Below, piece after piece: positions 1 to 6,156 of a DNA stretch of 23,737 nucleotides. The notes beneath the pieces were generated by a model that was given only the letters and a program-made list of their open reading frames with translations, ran no database searches and was not told the DNA's origin. The position numbers and the translations under genes are program-made. Origin of the DNA: Candidatus Omnitrophica bacterium CG1_02_40_15. GTDB taxonomy: Bacteria; Omnitrophota; Gorgyraeia; Gorgyraeales; Gorgyraeaceae. Numbering within the stretch: position 1 is the stretch's first letter; each line of letters begins with the position of its first letter. The stretch covers positions 1-23,737 of the forward strand of contig MNVP01000074.1 of the NCBI GenBank assembly GCA_001871815.1, read 5' to 3'.

Positions 1-2
1 CA

Positions 3-1901
3 TTTATTACATTATCGCTAATAGCATTTTTGACGGTATTTTCTTTTATGCCTAAATCAGTTTTGGCAGACGGAATGATGATGAGGCCTGATCCTTATTC
101 AGGCCGTTGGGATTATTCAAATGAAAGTAATCAGCAAGCATTTATCAATTATGACAATGGTTTGCAAAAAATGATTATTAGCGTTGGGCTTGAGGGAGAA
201 AACAGCGAGGGTGTTGTTTGGCTTTTTCCGATTCCGTCCGACCCGAATAAAGTAGCGACTGATGTCATAAAAAGTTTGCCCAGATTAAGTGGTGAAGAAA
301 TTTCTGGAAAAGCAAAATCTAATCTTGACGATACAACGAAATTTTTACAGATGACCCAGCTTTATACAATTCCTTTTATTTCATTTTACGGAACACAAGG
401 AACATCGGGTAAGAGTATGAATACTTTGGATGCTGCACCGCAAGGTTTAGGCAGAAACATTGAGCAAGATGTTGTAGTTTATGAGCATTTAGAAAAAGAA
501 GGCATTACCTCAGAAATTATCACCGCCAAAACCGCCAATGGACTTTACGATTATTTAAAAAGCAAGGGATTAAAAATTGAAAGTGGTTCAATTCCTGTTT
601 TAGATAATTACATCGGCAAAGAATATTCTTTCGTTGCTTCTTGGATTAATCAGCCAAGTCAAGTAATTGTTGATGAATACGAAACTATCACAAATAAAGT
701 TTTAAAAACCAATGAAGAATTGCTTAGTAGTGTACCACAAGATGCGGTAGATATGTTGATTAATGGAGTAGAAAAAGGGCTCCCAGGAATTAGAGAATAT
801 TTTCAAAAAAATCCACGGGATGTTAAGGGCTATGTTGATTCACACCCTTATGCTTACAGTATTGTCGTCGAATATTTACAGAAAAATAGGCCAGATTTAG
901 CTTATAAAGAAATAACAGAACAGAGATTAAAACCCAAACCAGCACAAACAAATAATAATCAAAAAGGCGTGTTTGTAACATTCCCCACGAAAGATATTTA
1001 TTTCCCATTACTTCCAACAAGTGTCTATGGCAGCAAAACAGTTCCGGCAACAATCAGAGTAATTGGCCATGTTACGCCAAAAGTTTTTCAAGATATTAAA
1101 AGCTACACAAAAACTGAATATTATGTTGATAGTTATGCCAATTTCGCCGATGACTTGAAAAACTTTTATAACGGACAAAATCAAAATATCAAATATACCA
1201 AAATAGAAATCAACGCGCCGTCAAAATTTTTCACTGATGACTTGTGGCTAAAAGCACAGGCACCCGCTAAAACTTACTACTCAACTTTTATTGCAAAACA
1301 TCCAATAGCCAGTGCGATAATTTTGTTTATATTAAGTTCAATGCTTGCTGGAATTTTGGCTGGTTTGATTCTTTTCAAAGATTTAAGGAGAAACCTAATA
1401 AAACTTGGCTTGATTGGTTTGTCTAATTTTCTAACTATTTTGGGGTTATTGATAACGACGGTATTAGTTGGCACGAAAAATAAAAATGAGACTGTTGAGC
1501 CCTTACTGGTTGAAGCAAAACAAAAGGGATATTTCTGGAAAAGGAGAGTTGCTACAATTTTATTTTTCGTTGCCATTCCATTTTTGATTTTCGGCCTGTT
1601 TGTTTTTTCCTCGTTAATAAACCAGCTTAGTTATTCCAGTTCAAGATATTTCATGAGTGAGTTTGTAATACCTGTCTTGATAATTTATGTTTTGCCAATT
1701 GCTGCTTTGATTGTGAGCTTCATAATCAAAAGGATCAAACCCGAAGATAAAAATTTGTTTGAGCAATTGAAATTGACTGAATATTCGTCTTGGTCATTCC
1801 AACCAAAAGATAAACTGAAAATTGCTTTTGTTCCCGTCTTTTCAATTTCATTCCTGATTATTTCGTGGCTGTTAGTTAAATTAGTTGGATTTACAGTTTA
1901 G
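3..1901 (+). CDS. DUF2330-like exported multi-TM protein, 5' end cut by window edge
   Basis: The frame is open from base 3, so the TTG at 30 is not the real start. The codons before it (FITLSLIAFL) continue a hydrophobic signal-peptide core ending at an Ala-rich site (SVLA|DG). A large extracytoplasmic part follows with a 'VVWLFPIPSDP' motif and alternating strands, reminiscent of DUF2330 proteins. The C-terminal third holds about five hydrophobic segments (HPIASAIILFILSSM, LSNFLTILGLLITTV, VATILFFVAIPFLIF, VIPVLIIYVLPIAAL, FSISFLIISWLLVKL). The function is unknown, and an envelope location follows from the topology. The gene is AT-rich and is followed by a repeat-rich spacer unlike the rest of the window. 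The family call rests on the N-terminal pattern only. Confidence 0.75.
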   Translation, partial: FITLSLIAFLTVFSFMPKSVLADGMMMRPDPYSGRWDYSNESNQQAFINYDNGLQKMIISVGLEGENSEGVVWLFPIPSDPNKVATDVIKSLPRLSGEEISGKAKSNLDDTTKFLQMTQLYTIPFISFYGTQGTSGKSMNTLDAAPQGLGRNIEQDVVVYEHLEKEGITSEIITAKTANGLYDYLKSKGLKIESGSIPVLDNYIGKEYSFVASWINQPSQVIVDEYETITNKVLKTNEELLSSVPQDAVDMLINGVEKGLPGIREYFQKNPRDVKGYVDSHPYAYSIVVEYLQKNRPDLAYKEITEQRLKPKPAQTNNNQKGVFVTFPTKDIYFPLLPTSVYGSKTVPATIRVIGHVTPKVFQDIKSYTKTEYYVDSYANFADDLKNFYNGQNQNIKYTKIEINAPSKFFTDDLWLKAQAPAKTYYSTFIAKHPIASAIILFILSSMLAGILAGLILFKDLRRNLIKLGLIGLSNFLTILGLLITTVLVGTKNKNETVEPLLVEAKQKGYFWKRRVATILFFVAIPFLIFGLFVFSSLINQLSYSSSRYFMSEFVIPVLIIYVLPIAALIVSFIIKRIKPEDKNLFEQLKLTEYSSWSFQPKDKLKIAFVPVFSISFLIISWLLVKLVGFTV

Positions 1902-1976
1902 AAATTTAAGGCGGCGCGCCAGTTTCACTGGCACGAAATTCGGCGGAGGCGGAAAAAAATTGGAATCGGAAAGCGA

Positions 1977-2025
1977 GGGCGGGCAAAAATCCCTTCCCCC
2001 CAACCCCCTTCCTTTTTGCCCGCCC
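1977..2025. repeat. Inverted repeat, 13-bp arms
   Basis: GGGCGGGCAAAAA at 1977-1989 is exactly complementary to TTTTTGCCCGCCC at 2013-2025, with a 23-nt pyrimidine-rich loop. It lies about 75 bp past the end of the first gene. It lacks a 3' T-run of the usual kind on the + strand, so an intrinsic terminator is possible but not clear. Confidence 0.6.
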
Positions 2026-2143
2026 GAGCGTTCGGTTTCAGCCGCGCGAAGCGTGGCAATCAGTCAGAGTTTCGTTCAAAAAAGGTTCGAGCTTCGTTCA
2101 GTAATTGCGACTATTTAAATAGAGCAGGATTTGAAACTCGTGA

Positions 2144-2161
2144 GCCTGCCTACCGGCAGGC
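2144..2161. repeat. Short GC palindrome GCCTGCC..GGCAGGC
   Basis: Arms of 7 bp (2144-2150 and 2155-2161) flank the four bases TACC. From memory, near-identical CTGCC/GGCAG palindromes recur in intergenic regions of some candidate-phylum genomes, especially Parcubacteria-like ones. Only one copy is seen in this window, so a dispersed-repeat identity is inference. Confidence 0.5.
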
Positions 2162-2260
2162 AGACGCCGAGTGAATAACGAGGAAAAGCCCTCTGGGCGT
2201 CAGCGAACGAGGCGAGATTACGCAGCGAGCTCTGCGAGCGTAGTAACAAAATCCTGCCGC

Positions 2261-2297
2261 CCTGACAATTTTTTCAGACAATGAAAAAATTGTCAGG
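2261..2297. repeat. Perfect 16-bp hairpin
   Basis: CCTGACAATTTTTTCA (2261-2276) and TGAAAAAATTGTCAGG (2282-2297) pair perfectly around a 5-nt loop. The stem contains a T-run and an A-run on either side of the loop rather than after it, so this is not a standard intrinsic terminator. It sits next to a second nested hairpin, about 70 bp upstream of tRNA-Arg. Confidence 0.7.
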
Positions 2298-2299
2298 TA

Positions 2300-2346
2300 C
2301 TTGTTCGGACGTTAAATGCTGCGACAAATAGCATAGACCGAACAAG
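2300..2346. repeat. Nested hairpin upstream of tRNA-Arg
   Basis: CTTGTTCGG (2300-2308) pairs with CCGAACAAG (2338-2346), and inside it ATGCT pairs with AGCAT. It starts three bases after the preceding 16-bp hairpin, so the two form a tandem structured element. No function is recognised. Confidence 0.6.
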
Positions 2347-2366
2347 CGCCGACTACCGCGATTAAT

Positions 2367-2440
<74 letters not shown>

Positions 2441-2482
2441 TAGAATTAGTTTTAAAAATACCTAAAGACTGGTGGCTAAATC

Positions 2483-3640
2483 ATGTTATTAAAGATCATC
2501 ATAAGATCAGCGATCATTCTCATCATAATTGTTATCCTAATAGGAGCAATGGGTTCCGCTTATCTAGCTTTAAATGGGCGTAAGCTTCTTTTATCAGAAA
2601 TTGAAAAGAACCTGGGCGTAAAGGCTCAGATATCTTCTCTAAGGGTATCTTTCCCGCCGGCGTTGATCGTTGACGGCTTCGCCATTCAAGACAGCATAAA
2701 AATAGACAGGATCATAATTTATCCAAGCCTTTTTGCCATGCTCAGAGGAGATATTATCCTTAATACTCTCATTTTTGAAAAACCGGCCCTTCAGGTAATA
2801 CGTAATAGCGACGACAGTTTTGATCTTTGTAAGGGCGTTTTCAAAAATGGGGCGATAGCGCCTGAGCCAAAAAAAATACTTAGCGAAACAACTTCCACAG
2901 ACGGCAGGAAAAAAACCAAGAAACCTGGAAAATTTTATTTAAACCATCTTAAGATCAAAAATGCAAACATAGAATTCGTTGATAACGGCATAGCGGGAGC
3001 TGAACCTTTTAAAATACGGCTCGCAAACGTAGATCTGGACGTCTTCCACCCCATCCTCTTTAATTTCTTTCGTATGCAGTTTAAAGGCCAAGGAGACATG
3101 CTCTCAACCGCCGATGACAAAATAGGGAAGCTAAGCATTTCAGGCTGGGTGGATATTTTGGCCAAAGATATGGATGCCAATATCACGCTCTCAGGCGCGC
3201 GGTTAACTTATCTTAAGCCATATTATAAAAAATTCTTAAAGAGAGACCTAAGTTCCGGAGATATGGACGTGACAGCGCTTTTAATATCAAAAAATAACAA
3301 TATGACCGCTGATTGCCATCTTGAGCTTAATAATATCGCTTTCAAAGAACCGCAAGCAGGCGCCCCTGAACAAGGAACAGCAGAACCCGTAGATTTTACT
3401 CTCCTAGCTGTTAATTCACTCTTAAGTTCTAAAGGCAAAGTCATATTTGATTTTTCAATCCGCACAAAAATGGACAAGCCGCGTTTCGAGAAAATAAAGA
3501 TCAAAGGGTCCTTTCTTCAATCAGCCATCCAGGGTGCCATATCAAAACCTCCAAAAGAAACAATTGAGGATTTCAACAGAATAGGCAAACAGTTTGAATC
3601 CATCGGCAAAGAATTTAAAAAATCTTTCAAGAACCAATAA
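2483..3640 (+). CDS. AsmA-like / DUF748-type membrane-anchored protein
   Basis: A 385-aa protein with one N-terminal transmembrane anchor (about residues 4-28, Ile-rich). It is followed by 'LLLSEIEKNLGVKAQISSL' and a long beta-rich body including 'ADYI/VDGFAIQD'-style strands and 'LNTLIFEKPALQV', the pattern of the AsmA/DUF748 superfamily. These proteins span the envelope of Gram-negative bacteria, and larger members take part in lipid transport to the outer membrane. The Lys/Phe-rich C-terminus (about 340-385) looks amphipathic. The ATG at 2483 directly precedes the anchor, and SD support is weak (GGTGG about 10 nt upstream). It is 42 bp from tRNA-Arg and 63 bp from the next gene, which has its own promoter, so it is probably monocistronic. 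The superfamily is fairly sure, the exact role is not. Confidence 0.75.
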   Translation: MLLKIIIRSAIILIIIVILIGAMGSAYLALNGRKLLLSEIEKNLGVKAQISSLRVSFPPALIVDGFAIQDSIKIDRIIIYPSLFAMLRGDIILNTLIFEKPALQVIRNSDDSFDLCKGVFKNGAIAPEPKKILSETTSTDGRKKTKKPGKFYLNHLKIKNANIEFVDNGIAGAEPFKIRLANVDLDVFHPILFNFFRMQFKGQGDMLSTADDKIGKLSISGWVDILAKDMDANITLSGARLTYLKPYYKKFLKRDLSSGDMDVTALLISKNNNMTADCHLELNNIAFKEPQAGAPEQGTAEPVDFTLLAVNSLLSSKGKVIFDFSIRTKMDKPRFEKIKIKGSFLQSAIQGAISKPPKETIEDFNRIGKQFESIGKEFKKSFKNQ

Positions 3641-3653
3641 ATTAATTAAAACA

Positions 3654-3682
3654 TTGACAATCAAAGTTCTCTTTTCTATAAT
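3654..3682 (+). promoter_or_regulatory. Consensus sigma-70 promoter
   Basis: TTGACA at 3654-3659 and TATAAT at 3677-3682 are separated by exactly 17 bp, so both hexamers and the spacer match the vegetative consensus. The expected start of transcription is near 3689-3690. That leaves only about 14 nt of leader, nearly all of it the ribosome binding site of the following gene. Confidence 0.9.
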
Positions 3683-3689
3683 ACCAACA

Positions 3690-3698
3690 AAGGGGGTG
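3690..3698 (+). promoter_or_regulatory. Strong ribosome binding site
   Basis: AAGGGGGTG at 3690-3698 differs by one base from the full anti-SD complement AAGGAGGTG. It sits 5 nt before the ATG at 3704 and fixes that start. With the consensus promoter this predicts a highly expressed gene. Confidence 0.8.
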
Positions 3699-3703
3699 GG
3701 AAA

Positions 3704-4033
3704 ATGAAAAAATTGTTACTAGTTATGCTGGTGATCTTCATGGTTTTCGGTATGGTGTCTGTTAACTACGCAGGAACACCTGGAGATAAGTTAGCCCGCG
3801 GTATAGCCAATGTTCCAGTCGGAGCACTTTTGGAAATCCCAAAGAACATAGGTATTGAGTGGAAGAACAGCAAAAACGCTGGGATCGGAATCTTCTGCGG
3901 CCTCTTTAAAGGTATGGCGATGGGTGTAGGTAGGTTAGGTTCCGGTTTATGGGATATTCTAACATTCCCTGTATCCGCACCAAAAGATTATGAGCCGTTA
4001 ATAAAGCCTAATCTGGTATTTGATAAGGAATAA
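3704..4033 (+). CDS. Exosortase system-associated small secreted protein, TIGR04073-like
   Basis: A 109-aa protein with a clear signal peptide: MKK, a hydrophobic core, and cleavage after NYA at about residue 23. The mature part carries 'KLARGIANVPVGALLEIPKN', a central Gly-rich 'GLFKGMAMGVGRLGSGLWD' and a 'TFPVSAP..YEPLIKPNLV' tail. This is the pattern of the TIGR04073 family, small proteins that co-occur with exosortase/PEP-CTERM systems. The biochemical role is unknown; it presumably acts in the periplasm or outer envelope. A perfect sigma-70 promoter, a near-perfect SD and a terminator flank it, so it is a strongly expressed single-gene unit. The family call comes from motif recognition. 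No exosortase gene lies inside the window. Confidence 0.85.
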   Translation: MKKLLLVMLVIFMVFGMVSVNYAGTPGDKLARGIANVPVGALLEIPKNIGIEWKNSKNAGIGIFCGLFKGMAMGVGRLGSGLWDILTFPVSAPKDYEPLIKPNLVFDKE

Positions 4034-4062
4034 GAATAATTGATAGATGCAGTTTTGTTTTA

Positions 4063-4102
4063 AAAGAAGGGCAGAAGTTTATAAGCTTCTGCCTTTCTTT
4101 TT
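4063..4102 (+). terminator. Intrinsic terminator
   Basis: AAAGAAGGGCAGAAG pairs with CTTCTGCCTTTCTTT through 15 bp (one G-T wobble) around an 8-nt loop. The 3' arm ends in a run of T. It lies 30 bp after the stop of the TIGR04073-like gene and just before tRNA-His. The A-rich left arm means it may also work on the other strand. Confidence 0.85.
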
Positions 4103-4110
4103 AACATCAT

Positions 4111-4189
4111 GGTGGGTGTAGCTCAGCTTGGATAGAGCGTCTGACTGTGGCTCAGAAAGTCGCGGGTTCAAATCCCGTCACCCACCCCA
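4111..4189 (+). tRNA. tRNA-His (anticodon GTG), CCA encoded
   Basis: The His-specific extra G(-1) at 4111 faces discriminator C at 4186. The acceptor is GTGGGTG/CACCCAC, the D-stem GCTC/GAGC, and the anticodon stem TCTGA/TCAGA closes loop CTGTGGC with GTG at 4147-4149. The T-loop is TTCAAAT. CCA is encoded at 4187-4189, whereas the tRNA-Arg in this window has none. An inverted repeat belonging to the following GIY-YIG unit begins inside the CCA end. Confidence 0.96.
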
Positions 4190-4267
4190 CTTCTTCGCTC
4201 TCTTGAAGAAAATGAGAGAGAGCTTCAAAGTGCAAGCACTAATTGTTAAATCTTATGCGAAGAAGTG
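4188..4267. repeat. 11-bp inverted repeat starting at the tRNA-His 3' end
   Basis: CACTTCTTCGC (4188-4198) is the exact reverse complement of GCGAAGAAGTG (4257-4267). Between the arms a second pair, GCTCTCT (4197-4203) and AGAGAGC (4217-4223), forms a small alternative hairpin. The left arm overlaps the last two bases of CCA. The right arm abuts the RBS-containing hairpin at 4267, so the whole 4188-4322 leader of the GIY-YIG gene is structured. Confidence 0.7.
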
Positions 4268-4314
4268 TCCTCCGAAGCTCTCTGCAGCTTACATGCAGAA
4301 GAGCGTAGGAGGAC
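4267..4314 (+). promoter_or_regulatory. Hairpin sequestering the RBS of the GIY-YIG gene
   Basis: GTCCTCC (4267-4273) pairs with GGAGGAC (4308-4314), GCTCT (4277-4281) with AGAGC (4300-4304), and CTGCA (4282-4286) with TGCAG (4294-4298) around a 7-nt loop. The only SD of the following gene, AGGAGG at 4307-4312, lies in the 3' arm. Translation should therefore be low unless the stem opens. Regulation is inferred from the base pairing. Confidence 0.6.
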
Positions 4315-4322
4315 AATATTCT

Positions 4323-4562
4323 ATGTACTACGTTTATATTCTACGAAGTTTAAAAGACCAAAGTTATTACACAGGTCTCACCACAGATGTGGAAGCTCGT
4401 CTAAAAAAGCATAATTCTGGCGCAGTTGAATACACTTCTACAAAGCGTCCATTCAAATTAGCATGGTATTGTTGTTTTGAGGATAAGCTTAAAGCCCTGC
4501 AATTTGAAAAGTATCTTAAATCCGGCTCAGGATTTGCTCTTGCCCGAAAAAGATTAGTATAA
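4323..4562 (+). CDS. Small GIY-YIG nuclease-family protein (UPF0213/YhbQ-like)
   Basis: A 79-aa single-domain GIY-YIG protein. 'YYVYILRS' is the GIY half-motif, 'SYYTGLTTDVEARLKKHN' the YIG half with its conserved Arg, followed by 'A.EYTSTKRPFKL' and the Glu of 'ALQFEKYLKS'. Members are small structure-selective DNA nucleases or nuclease-like proteins. The frame is open back to 4128, but that part is tRNA-His and the structured leader. The ATG at 4323 follows AGGAGG (4307-4312) with 10-nt spacing and begins exactly at the domain, so it is the start. It lies just behind tRNA-His with a hairpin leader, a layout suggesting a small mobile or selfish unit. A housekeeping role cannot be excluded. 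Confidence 0.88.
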   Translation: MYYVYILRSLKDQSYYTGLTTDVEARLKKHNSGAVEYTSTKRPFKLAWYCCFEDKLKALQFEKYLKSGSGFALARKRLV

Positions 4563-5076
4563 CCACATCTCCTTTTATCTCCCCAAGCTATTTAAAATTT
4601 CTCTCTAAATCAACCAATCTTATCTCTAAAATAGCGCGATTTATCTCTAATTTGACCATGTTTCCGTAACGGCTATATTTAGTCGATTCTTCACCCTTGA
4701 TGAAACTATTAGCAGCACTTTTCCCATTATCTGCAATCATGGCACTTCTATGAGCTCTTTTTCAGCCAGAATGTATATGCTACAAGAATCATTTTTTATG
4801 CCCTTCAAAACGGAGAGATAATTTTTAGAGTCTAGTTGACCTTAACCATTGCTGAGATTGAAGTTAAGAACTATCTAGGTCGCGATAAATTATTTTTCGG
4901 AGTCATAGCAGTGGCGATTAAACTAAAAATTTTGATACCGAAACCCAGCAAATAACATACTATCGCTACTGGCAAGTATATTGATGACCAGACAATTATT
5001 ATCAAAACCACAAATAATACTTTCATAATCTACTTTATTTCTTCTCAAAAACTATAATTATATAAGTTCTAACTAC
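4563..5076. other. Convergent intergenic region with two short - strand frames
   Basis: These 514 bases separate the + strand genes from the long - strand operon. No strong intrinsic terminator is visible for either side. Two - strand frames stand out: 4871-5026 (51 codons, hydrophobic, listed as a gene) and 4588-4740 (50 codons, ATG start, no good SD). The latter ends in 'KLEINRAILEIRLVDLERN', with Leu every seven residues, made by CTCTAA repeated three times at exact 21-bp spacing (4603, 4624, 4645). The 4588 frame is closed by TGA eight codons upstream and may be a gene remnant. Confidence 0.5.
4871..5026 (-). CDS. Small hydrophobic membrane peptide (51 aa), last gene of the operon
   Basis: ATG at 5026 and TAG at 4871-4873 give 51 codons. 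The product starts MKVLFVVLIIIVWSS, giving one transmembrane segment (about 3-20), then a second hydrophobic stretch (about 21-40) and a polar basic tail (TPKNNLSRPR). It begins 50 bp after the deacetylase stop on the same strand, so it can be translated from the same transcript. The SD is weak (AAAGTAG close to the ATG, GAGAAG farther up). I do not recognise a family. A clean start, the topology and its operon position favour a real gene, but chance cannot be excluded at this length. Confidence 0.45.
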   Translation of the reverse strand: MKVLFVVLIIIVWSSIYLPVAIVCYLLGFGIKIFSLIATAMTPKNNLSRPR

Positions 5077-6156
5077 TTATTTAATAGCTCCGCATTTAGC
5101 AAAAAGATTGCCCTTGTTGAATAGCAAACCCCAAGGCCAATAAAATATTGTAAGCATGATTATTACCAGTAAAAAAGCGTACTGTTTCATTAAAAATACT
5201 AGACCGAAAATAATTACAAATATTCCCATAATTAAAATGGCTGTCAAAACGACTGATTTAAAATAAGCTACATCATAACATTTGTAATCCTTACTGCGAA
5301 AACTAGATTTTCTACGATTGGCTTTACTTAATCCAAAGACCTCTTCAACCGTAGTAAATTCAAAATGCTCTAGCAAAAGTCTTGTCTTCTTTTCTGTAGA
5401 TTCCAAATTACAATAACGCATAAAATGACGATTGATAGGTAAGTTTATCTTTACCTGATCAGAATCAAACTCCCAAGGATGTAGATAAAAAATTACAGGA
5501 TATCCCAAATTATTAATCATTTTAGTACAATCAAAAATAAAAAAATATGGAGTGATGCGCATAGGCAATCCCCCTGAAAATGGCAACCTATCCCATAAGC
5601 AGCGAAATGTACTCAAAGGAAATTCAAAGATATTGCCATATTTTGTCTTGATCTCATATGGATAAAAATTAAAATACTTTCCTCCTAAATGGCTCAAAGG
5701 AACAGCGCTCGCATCATAGGAAAAACCATGTTTTTTAAGTATATCCAATGCCCAAACATTGGTTTTCTTCAATGACCACTCGGGCGCTCTGTATCCTGAG
5801 ATCTTCTTCCCTATAGCATCTTCAATAGCCACCTTGGTTCGCAACAAATCTTCTTCAAATTCTTCTGGGGTCATATCAAATATTCTGTGATGCGAAAAAC
5901 CATGTGCTGCTAGCTCATGCCCAGCATCCGCTATACGTTTAATAAGCCCTGGGACATCCTTTGCTATTGAACCTACAACAAAAAAAGTGGCATGAATATC
6001 ATATTGTTTTAATAAAAAAAGGATATTCTCTACATTCTTTCCTAAGCGATCATTTGAATCAGAGCACTTGTCGAGTTTCTCCAGATGTTCTAAACCACAA
6101 ATATGATACCAATCTTCCAAATCTATGGAAAGCGCGTTTACCACAAAATCGCTCAC
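5077..6156 (-). CDS. XrtA/PEP-CTERM-type polysaccharide deacetylase with C-terminal membrane segments
   Basis: A NodB-fold carbohydrate esterase of 359 aa. 'SIDLEDW' (10-16) supplies the catalytic and metal Asp, 'HGFSHH' (85-90) the metal His pair, 'GYRAPEW' (121-127) the Arg motif, and 'YLHPWEFD' (224-231) the catalytic His. 'LSIDLEDWYHI' and the downstream 'FPFSGGLPMRITPYFF'-like part are typical of the exosortase-locus (TIGR03006) subfamily, thought to deacetylate an exopolysaccharide. Unusually, residues about 300-346 add two hydrophobic segments beyond the usual end, so the enzyme is probably anchored in the membrane. The start is GTG at 6156, overlapping the TGA of the upstream gene by 4 bp (GTGA), which indicates translational coupling. 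Confidence 0.88.
   Translation of the reverse strand: MSDFVVNALSIDLEDWYHICGLEHLEKLDKCSDSNDRLGKNVENILFLLKQYDIHATFFVVGSIAKDVPGLIKRIADAGHELAAHGFSHHRIFDMTPEEFEEDLLRTKVAIEDAIGKKISGYRAPEWSLKKTNVWALDILKKHGFSYDASAVPLSHLGGKYFNFYPYEIKTKYGNIFEFPLSTFRCLWDRLPFSGGLPMRITPYFFIFDCTKMINNLGYPVIFYLHPWEFDSDQVKINLPINRHFMRYCNLESTEKKTRLLLEHFEFTTVEEVFGLSKANRRKSSFRSKDYKCYDVAYFKSVVLTAILIMGIFVIIFGLVFLMKQYAFLLVIIMLTIFYWPWGLLFNKGNLFAKCGAIK

Larger units (their letters stand above)
1902..2366. other. Gene-free, hairpin-rich GC-rich spacer
   Basis: No credible gene is seen in these 465 bases. The one open frame (1885-2118) overlaps the preceding gene and encodes low-complexity Gly/Lys/Pro/Arg-rich sequence. The stretch is GC-richer than both flanks. 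It is filled with short purine-rich and GCGAGC-like words and at least four inverted repeats, listed separately. It ends directly at the tRNA-Arg gene. Confidence 0.6.

Noticed and set aside
1885..2118. 77-codon + strand open frame
   Set aside because: It overlaps the end of the previous gene, lies over inverted repeats, and encodes low-complexity Gly/Lys/Pro/Arg sequence with no RBS.
2261..2297. 16-bp hairpin as an intrinsic terminator for the first gene
   Set aside because: It is 360 bp past the stop and has no T-run after the stem; the T-run is inside the stem.
2309..2320. GTTAAAT at 2311-2317 fits the integron attC core site GTTRRRY
   Set aside because: No matching RYYYAAC partner with the imperfect palindrome of an attC, no integrase and no cassette-like gene. 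The surrounding hairpins do not have the attC order.
4128..4322. N-terminal extension of the GIY-YIG frame back to 4128
   Set aside because: This part is tRNA-His and a structured leader. A good SD and the conserved domain both start at the ATG at 4323.
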